From assembly GCA_049974825.1 (NCBI GenBank), contig JBNGDJ010000009.1, positions 1-35,288 on the forward strand: a DNA stretch of 35,288 bases, given 5' to 3'. Source of the stretch: JBKHDT01 sp049974825 (lineage in GTDB: Bacteria > Pseudomonadota > Gammaproteobacteria > Halothiobacillales > Halothiobacillaceae). The notes below the pieces were generated by a model that worked only from the letters and a program-made list of their open reading frames with translations, was not told the origin of the DNA and ran no database searches. The position numbers were made by a program, and so were the translations under genes. Below are positions 32,033 to 35,288 of this stretch, piece after piece (position 1 is the stretch's first letter; each line of letters begins with the position of its first letter).

Positions 32033-32626
32033 ATGTCTGAGCGTCGCGCCGCGGTCGAACGCAATACCCTCGAGACCCGCATCCGGGTCGAAGTCAATCT
32101 GGACGGCAGTGGCCGTGCCGAACTGGTCACCGGTGTGCCGTTTTTCGAGCACATGCTCGACCAGGTGGCGCGCCACGGAATGATTGACCTGACCGTTCAG
32201 GCCGAGGGCGACACGCATATTGACGATCACCACACGGTTGAGGACGTGGGTATCTGCCTTGGCATGGCCGTGGCCCGTGCGGTGGGCGACAAAAAGGGCA
32301 TCCTGCGTTACGGTCATGCCTATGTGCCGCTGGACGAGGCGCTTTCGCGGGTCGTGATCGACCTGTCCGGTCGTCCGGGCCTGGTGTTCAACGCGGACTT
32401 TACGCGCCATCTGATCGGCCGGTTCGAGACCGAACTGGTGCCGGAGTTTTTCCAGGGCTTTGTCAATCACGCGGCGGCAACGCTGCACGTGGACAACCTG
32501 CGCGGTGACAATGCGCACCATCAGGCAGAAACAATCTTCAAGGCCTTCGGGCGCGCCCTGCGCATGGCGGTGAGCGCGGATGCGCGGGCGCAGGATGTCA
32601 TTCCCTCCACCAAGGGCGCCCTCTGA
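32033..32626 (+). CDS. hisB: Imidazoleglycerol-phosphate dehydratase HisB
   Basis: Catalyses the sixth step of histidine synthesis, dehydrating imidazole glycerol phosphate (197 aa, cytoplasmic, manganese-dependent). Metal-binding motifs are clear: FFEHMLDQVARHG, DDHHTVEDVG and the repeat-half match NHAAATLHV...NAHHQAETIFKAFGRAL. It is monofunctional, lacking the N-terminal histidinol phosphatase found in E. coli HisB. ATG at 32033 (MSERRAAVERNT) is set by family alignment; no ribosome-binding site is visible, so initiation may be weak or rely on other features. First of the hisBHAF group, 17 bp before hisH. Confidence 0.95.
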   Translation: MSERRAAVERNTLETRIRVEVNLDGSGRAELVTGVPFFEHMLDQVARHGMIDLTVQAEGDTHIDDHHTVEDVGICLGMAVARAVGDKKGILRYGHAYVPLDEALSRVVIDLSGRPGLVFNADFTRHLIGRFETELVPEFFQGFVNHAAATLHVDNLRGDNAHHQAETIFKAFGRALRMAVSADARAQDVIPSTKGAL

Positions 32627-32643
32627 CGGCCCAAATCGTTTCC

Positions 32644-33288
32644 ATGAGCCAGATCACCATCATTGATTACGGAATGGGCAACCTGCGCTCGGTGGCGAAG
32701 GCCATTGAGCATGTGGCGCCTGCGGGTACCCGGGTGGTGGTCAGTGGTTCGCCTGTCGATGTGCGCGCGGCCGATCGGGTGGTATTTCCGGGGCAGGGCG
32801 CGGCGGCAGACTGCATGAGCGAGCTGCGTCAGCGCGACTTGGCGGACGTGGTGCTTGAGGTGGCGGCAGACCGGCCGTTTCTCGGAATCTGCATGGGGAT
32901 GCAGGTGCTGATGGCGCACAGCGAGGAAAACGGCGGCACGGAGTGTCTCGGGCTGTTTCCGGGGGCGGTGCGGCGGTTTGGTGACATGACCGATGCCGAG
33001 GGCTTGCGGTTGAAGATTCCTCAGGTGGGCTGGAACGGACTGATGCCAACCCGGGCGCATCCGCTGTTCGACGGGATCGAGGCAGGGACGCGCTTTTATT
33101 TCGTGCACAGTTACCACGTGGTACCCGAAGACGAATCGCTGGTCGCGGCCACGACGGACTACGGCATCCGTTATGCCAGTGCGCTGGTCCAAGACAACGT
33201 GTTCGCCCTGCAGCCGCATCCTGAGAAGAGCGCGGCGGCGGGACTGCGCCTGCTGGAGAATTTTGCGCGCTGGGATGGGTCGGCCTGA
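32644..33288 (+). CDS. hisH: Imidazole glycerol phosphate synthase, glutaminase subunit HisH
   Basis: Class I glutamine amidotransferase that feeds ammonia to HisF (214 aa). The triad is present: Cys83 in LGICMGMQ, His192 and Glu194 in QPHPEKS. IIDYGMGNLRSV opens the protein as usual, and PQVGWNGL and YFVHSYHV follow in family order. The nucleophile motif reads GICMG rather than the common GICLG, a mild change. It is separated from hisA by 273 bp containing a hairpin repeat, although HisH must pair with HisF encoded beyond it. Confidence 0.95.
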   Translation: MSQITIIDYGMGNLRSVAKAIEHVAPAGTRVVVSGSPVDVRAADRVVFPGQGAAADCMSELRQRDLADVVLEVAADRPFLGICMGMQVLMAHSEENGGTECLGLFPGAVRRFGDMTDAEGLRLKIPQVGWNGLMPTRAHPLFDGIEAGTRFYFVHSYHVVPEDESLVAATTDYGIRYASALVQDNVFALQPHPEKSAAAGLRLLENFARWDGSA

Positions 33289-33349
33289 TCTGGACCCGGC
33301 AGTGCGCCTGCGGGGCGTCTGTGCTCTGCCTGGCCGTCGTACAGTCATT

Positions 33350-33540
33350 GGAAGGCGTCGTGCAAGAAACTCCCGTGTGACGGCAGGAAGCCGCGGAAGG
33401 CATTATGCAGAGACTCCCGGGCCGATACATGCTCGGTCCGTACTCCGCGATTCAATGGCTTGCGCCATTTTTCGGTGGGGCATCCGTGTCCCAGTCGGGA
33501 ATCTCCGCGTTTGTGCGGAAATTCCCCAAAGATCGACACT
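33350..33540 (-). repeat. Intergenic hairpin repeat, copy 4, inside the his operon
   Basis: Lies between hisH and hisA. Minus-strand reading shows the family order: a stem GGAATTTCCGC with GCGGAGATTCC (about 33498-33523), an imperfect GGGACAC/GGGGCAT stem, AATGGC-GCAA-GCCATT (33454-33469, GNRA loop), GCGGAG, and GGACCGAGCATG. An imperfect direct repeat, GGAAGGC...ACTCCCG, occurs at 33350-33375 and 33395-33419. The 273-bp gap has no gene. Confidence 0.75.
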
Positions 33541-33561
33541 AGACGAGGACCAACTGAGGCC

Positions 33562-34317
33562 ATGCTGCTCATTCCGGCGATCGATTTGAAAGAGGGCAAG
33601 TGTGTCCGTCTGAAACAGGGACGCATGGAGGACAACACGGTGTTTTCGGATGACCCGGTGGCGGTCGCCGATCGCTGGGTCGAGGCGGGCGCGCGCCGGC
33701 TGCACCTGGTGGATCTGGATGGCGCTTTTGCCGGCTCTCCGAAAAATCTGGAGGTAATCCGCCGGATCGTCGATGCGCACCCGGAACTGCCGGTGCAGAT
33801 CGGCGGGGGCATTCGGGATGAATCCACGGCCGAAACCTACCTGGAGCTGGGCGTGAAGTTCGTGATCATCGGGACCAAGGCGGTCAGCGAGCCGCACTTT
33901 GTCTCGGATTTGTGCCTGTCCTTCCCGGGGCACGTGATCGTCGGTCTGGATGCCCGCGACGGCAAGGTGGCCATCGATGGCTGGTCAAAGCTGTCGAACC
34001 ACGACGTGGTCGACATGGCCCAGCTGTTCGAGCGCGATGGGGTGGCGGCAATCGTGTACACCGACATTTCACGCGACGGGATGATGCAGGGCGCGAACAT
34101 GGAGGCGACCCGTGCGCTGGCGCGGGCCGTCCGCATTCCGATCATTGCCTCGGGCGGCATGACCAACATGGACGACATCGAGCGGCTTTGCGATGCCGAC
34201 GAGGATGGTGTGGCCGGGGCGATTCTCGGCCGGGCGCTGTACGAGGGCAGCCTGGATCTGGCCACCGCGCAGGCTTATGTGGACGGGCGCTGCGGCGTGC
34301 CGGAGTTTGACGCCTGA
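33562..34317 (+). CDS. hisA: Phosphoribosylformimino-5-aminoimidazole carboxamide ribotide isomerase HisA
   Basis: TIM-barrel isomerase catalysing the fourth committed step of histidine synthesis (251 aa). Catalytic aspartates are visible in IPAIDLKEGKCVRL and in YTDISRDGMMQG. Phosphate-binding glycines occur in IGGGIRD and IASGGM. ATG at 33562 is fixed by the family N terminus MLLIPAIDL; the upstream in-frame reading runs into the repeat. The ribosome site is poor (GAGG only 2 nt away). The stop overlaps the hisF start as TGATG. Confidence 0.95.
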   Translation: MLLIPAIDLKEGKCVRLKQGRMEDNTVFSDDPVAVADRWVEAGARRLHLVDLDGAFAGSPKNLEVIRRIVDAHPELPVQIGGGIRDESTAETYLELGVKFVIIGTKAVSEPHFVSDLCLSFPGHVIVGLDARDGKVAIDGWSKLSNHDVVDMAQLFERDGVAAIVYTDISRDGMMQGANMEATRALARAVRIPIIASGGMTNMDDIERLCDADEDGVAGAILGRALYEGSLDLATAQAYVDGRCGVPEFDA

Positions 34318-35090
34318 TGGGGCTGGCCAGGCGCATCATTCCCTGCCTGGACGTGGACAACGGCCGGGTGGTCAAGGGGGTCCGTTTCGAGTCGATCCGG
34401 GACGCTGGCGATCCGGTCGAGGTGGCACGTCGCTACGATGCGGAGGGCGCGGACGAAATTACCTTTCTGGATATCAGCGCCTCGCACGAAGGGCGGGACA
34501 CCATGGTCCACGTGGTCGAACAGGTGGCCGAGCAGGTGTTCATCCCGCTGACGGTGGGCGGGGGAATCCGCACGCTGGAGGATGTGCGGCGGATGCTCAA
34601 CGCCGGCGCGGACAAGGTGTCGATCAATACGGCGGCAGTGCACAATCCCGACTTCGTGCGCGAGGTCAGCGACCGGATCGGTAGCCAGTGCATCGTGGTG
34701 GCCATCGACGCCAAGCGGGTGAGTGCCGAAGGCGAGCCGCCACGCTGGGAGATCTTTACGCACGGAGGGCGCAAGCCCACCGGGCTGGATGCCATCGAAT
34801 GGGCGCGAAAAATGTGCGCATTCGGCGCCGGCGAGCTGCTGGTGACGAGCATGGACCGCGACGGTACCCGGCAGGGCTTCGACCTGGCGCTGACCCGGAC
34901 GATCTCGGACGCGGTGCCGGTGCCGGTGATTGCTTCGGGTGGCGTCGGCAGTCTTGACCATCTGGTCGAAGGTGTGCGGGAAGGGCATGCCGACGCCGTC
35001 CTCGCGGCGAGCATCTTCCATTTTTCGGAGCATGCCATCGCCGAGGCCAAGCAGCGGATGGCGGAAGCGGGTATCGAGGTGCGGCTCTGA
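34317..35090 (+). CDS. hisF: Imidazole glycerol phosphate synthase, cyclase subunit HisF
   Basis: TIM-barrel cyclase that combines PRFAR with ammonia from HisH to give imidazole glycerol phosphate and AICAR (257 aa). Catalytic aspartates are in IPCLDVDNGRVVKG and TSMDRDGTRQGFD. TVGGGIRTLEDV and ASGGVGS are the phosphate-binding loops. It is translationally coupled to hisA by a 1-nt overlap. hisI/hisE do not follow within the window; only a repeat copy is seen after it. Confidence 0.96.
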   Translation: MGLARRIIPCLDVDNGRVVKGVRFESIRDAGDPVEVARRYDAEGADEITFLDISASHEGRDTMVHVVEQVAEQVFIPLTVGGGIRTLEDVRRMLNAGADKVSINTAAVHNPDFVREVSDRIGSQCIVVAIDAKRVSAEGEPPRWEIFTHGGRKPTGLDAIEWARKMCAFGAGELLVTSMDRDGTRQGFDLALTRTISDAVPVPVIASGGVGSLDHLVEGVREGHADAVLAASIFHFSEHAIAEAKQRMAEAGIEVRL

Positions 35091-35134
35091 TCGGTGCCTG
35101 GCGCATCGCGGCCGTGGTCGCGTCGGCCCGAGGC

Positions 35135-35143
35135 TGGTATAGT
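35135..35143 (+). promoter_or_regulatory. Candidate extended -10 promoter after hisF
   Basis: TGGTATAGT (TGn plus TATAGT), 45 nt after the hisF stop. It would place repeat copy 5 in the leader of whatever gene follows beyond the window. No -35 match. Confidence 0.35.
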
Positions 35144-35159
35144 GCCTGCCCTCTAAGGT

Positions 35160-35288
35160 AATTCTGCACAAAGCCATCCTTAGGCTTTGTGCAGACACGC
35201 CCGGGCCGATACATGCTCGGCCCGGGCTCCGCGATTCAATGGCTTGCGCCATTGTGCGGCAGGGCATCCGTGCCCTGCACGGGAAGGT
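35160..35288 (-). repeat. Intergenic hairpin repeat, copy 5 (cut by window end)
   Basis: Four perfect stems in a row: TCTGCACAAAGCC with GGCTTTGTGCAGA (35163-35195, 13 bp); GCCCGGGCCGA with TCGGCCCGGGC (35199-35227, 11 bp); CAATGGC-TTGC-GCCATTG (35237-35254); GCAGGGCA-TCCG-TGCCCTGC (35259-35278). It is in the same orientation as copies 2 and 4. It is the best-preserved copy for stem pairing and may continue past the window. Confidence 0.75.

Noticed and set aside
35160..35267. Short open frames starting in the repeats (for example around 33403-33480, 16480-16545 and 35170-35267) as small protein genes
   Set aside because: Their similar N-terminal peptides come from reading the same repeat in one frame. 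They lack ribosome sites and run on antisense to real genes.

Overview
The window is a gene-dense stretch of high-GC DNA that looks like the chromosome of a Gram-negative gammaproteobacterium. The evidence is Lol lipoprotein export, type IV minor pilins with class III leaders, PomAB-type flagellar stator genes, Tat- and Sec-exported enzymes, BolA and RlmJ. The monofunctional hisB and the hisBHAF order argue against Enterobacteria and Xanthomonas. A Chromatiales- or Wenzhouxiangella-like lineage would fit, but that is only an impression. No integrase, transposase, phage gene or CRISPR array is visible.

Layout, left to right. 1-5.8 kb: SlyD-like isomerase coupled to an M61 peptidase; convergent motAB stator genes; divergent birA-coaX. 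5.8-6.2 kb: a gene-free block of nested hairpins belonging to a repeat family that recurs in the window. 6.2-12.9 kb: DUF4124 protein; Lol permease and ATPase; convergent rlmJ-pxpC; a YfcE-type phosphodiesterase; a ketohexokinase-like kinase fused to a Rieske [2Fe-2S] domain. 13-16.4 kb: PAS-GGDEF-EAL protein, BolA, HDOD protein. 16.5-21.6 kb: minor pilin operon fimT-pilW-pilX-pilV (minus strand), with pilE divergent from it. 21.9-23.7 kb: membrane-bound diguanylate cyclase.

23.8-31.5 kb is the most unusual part. Six same-strand genes encode a secreted phytochelatin-synthase-like peptidase, a Tat small subunit, a GMC flavoprotein with a ferredoxin-like Cys cluster but no usual GMC catalytic His/Asn, an MFS transporter, a seven-blade RCC1 propeller fused to a SCO copper/thiol domain, and a Tat-exported multicopper oxidase. 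Two of the junctions overlap. Together they suggest an envelope redox or copper pathway that I do not recognise as a described system.

31.7-35.1 kb: tRNA-Phe(GAA) on the minus strand with a clear promoter and terminator, then hisB-hisH-hisA-hisF. A copy of the hairpin repeat sits between hisH and hisA, and another begins after hisF and runs to the window end. Repeat copies lie at about 5.83-6.20, 16.50-16.58, 31.49-31.58, 33.35-33.53 and 35.16-35.29 kb, in both orientations and always between genes. Their stems keep pairing while sequence varies, and several are capped by GNRA or UUCG tetraloops, which suggests they act as RNA.
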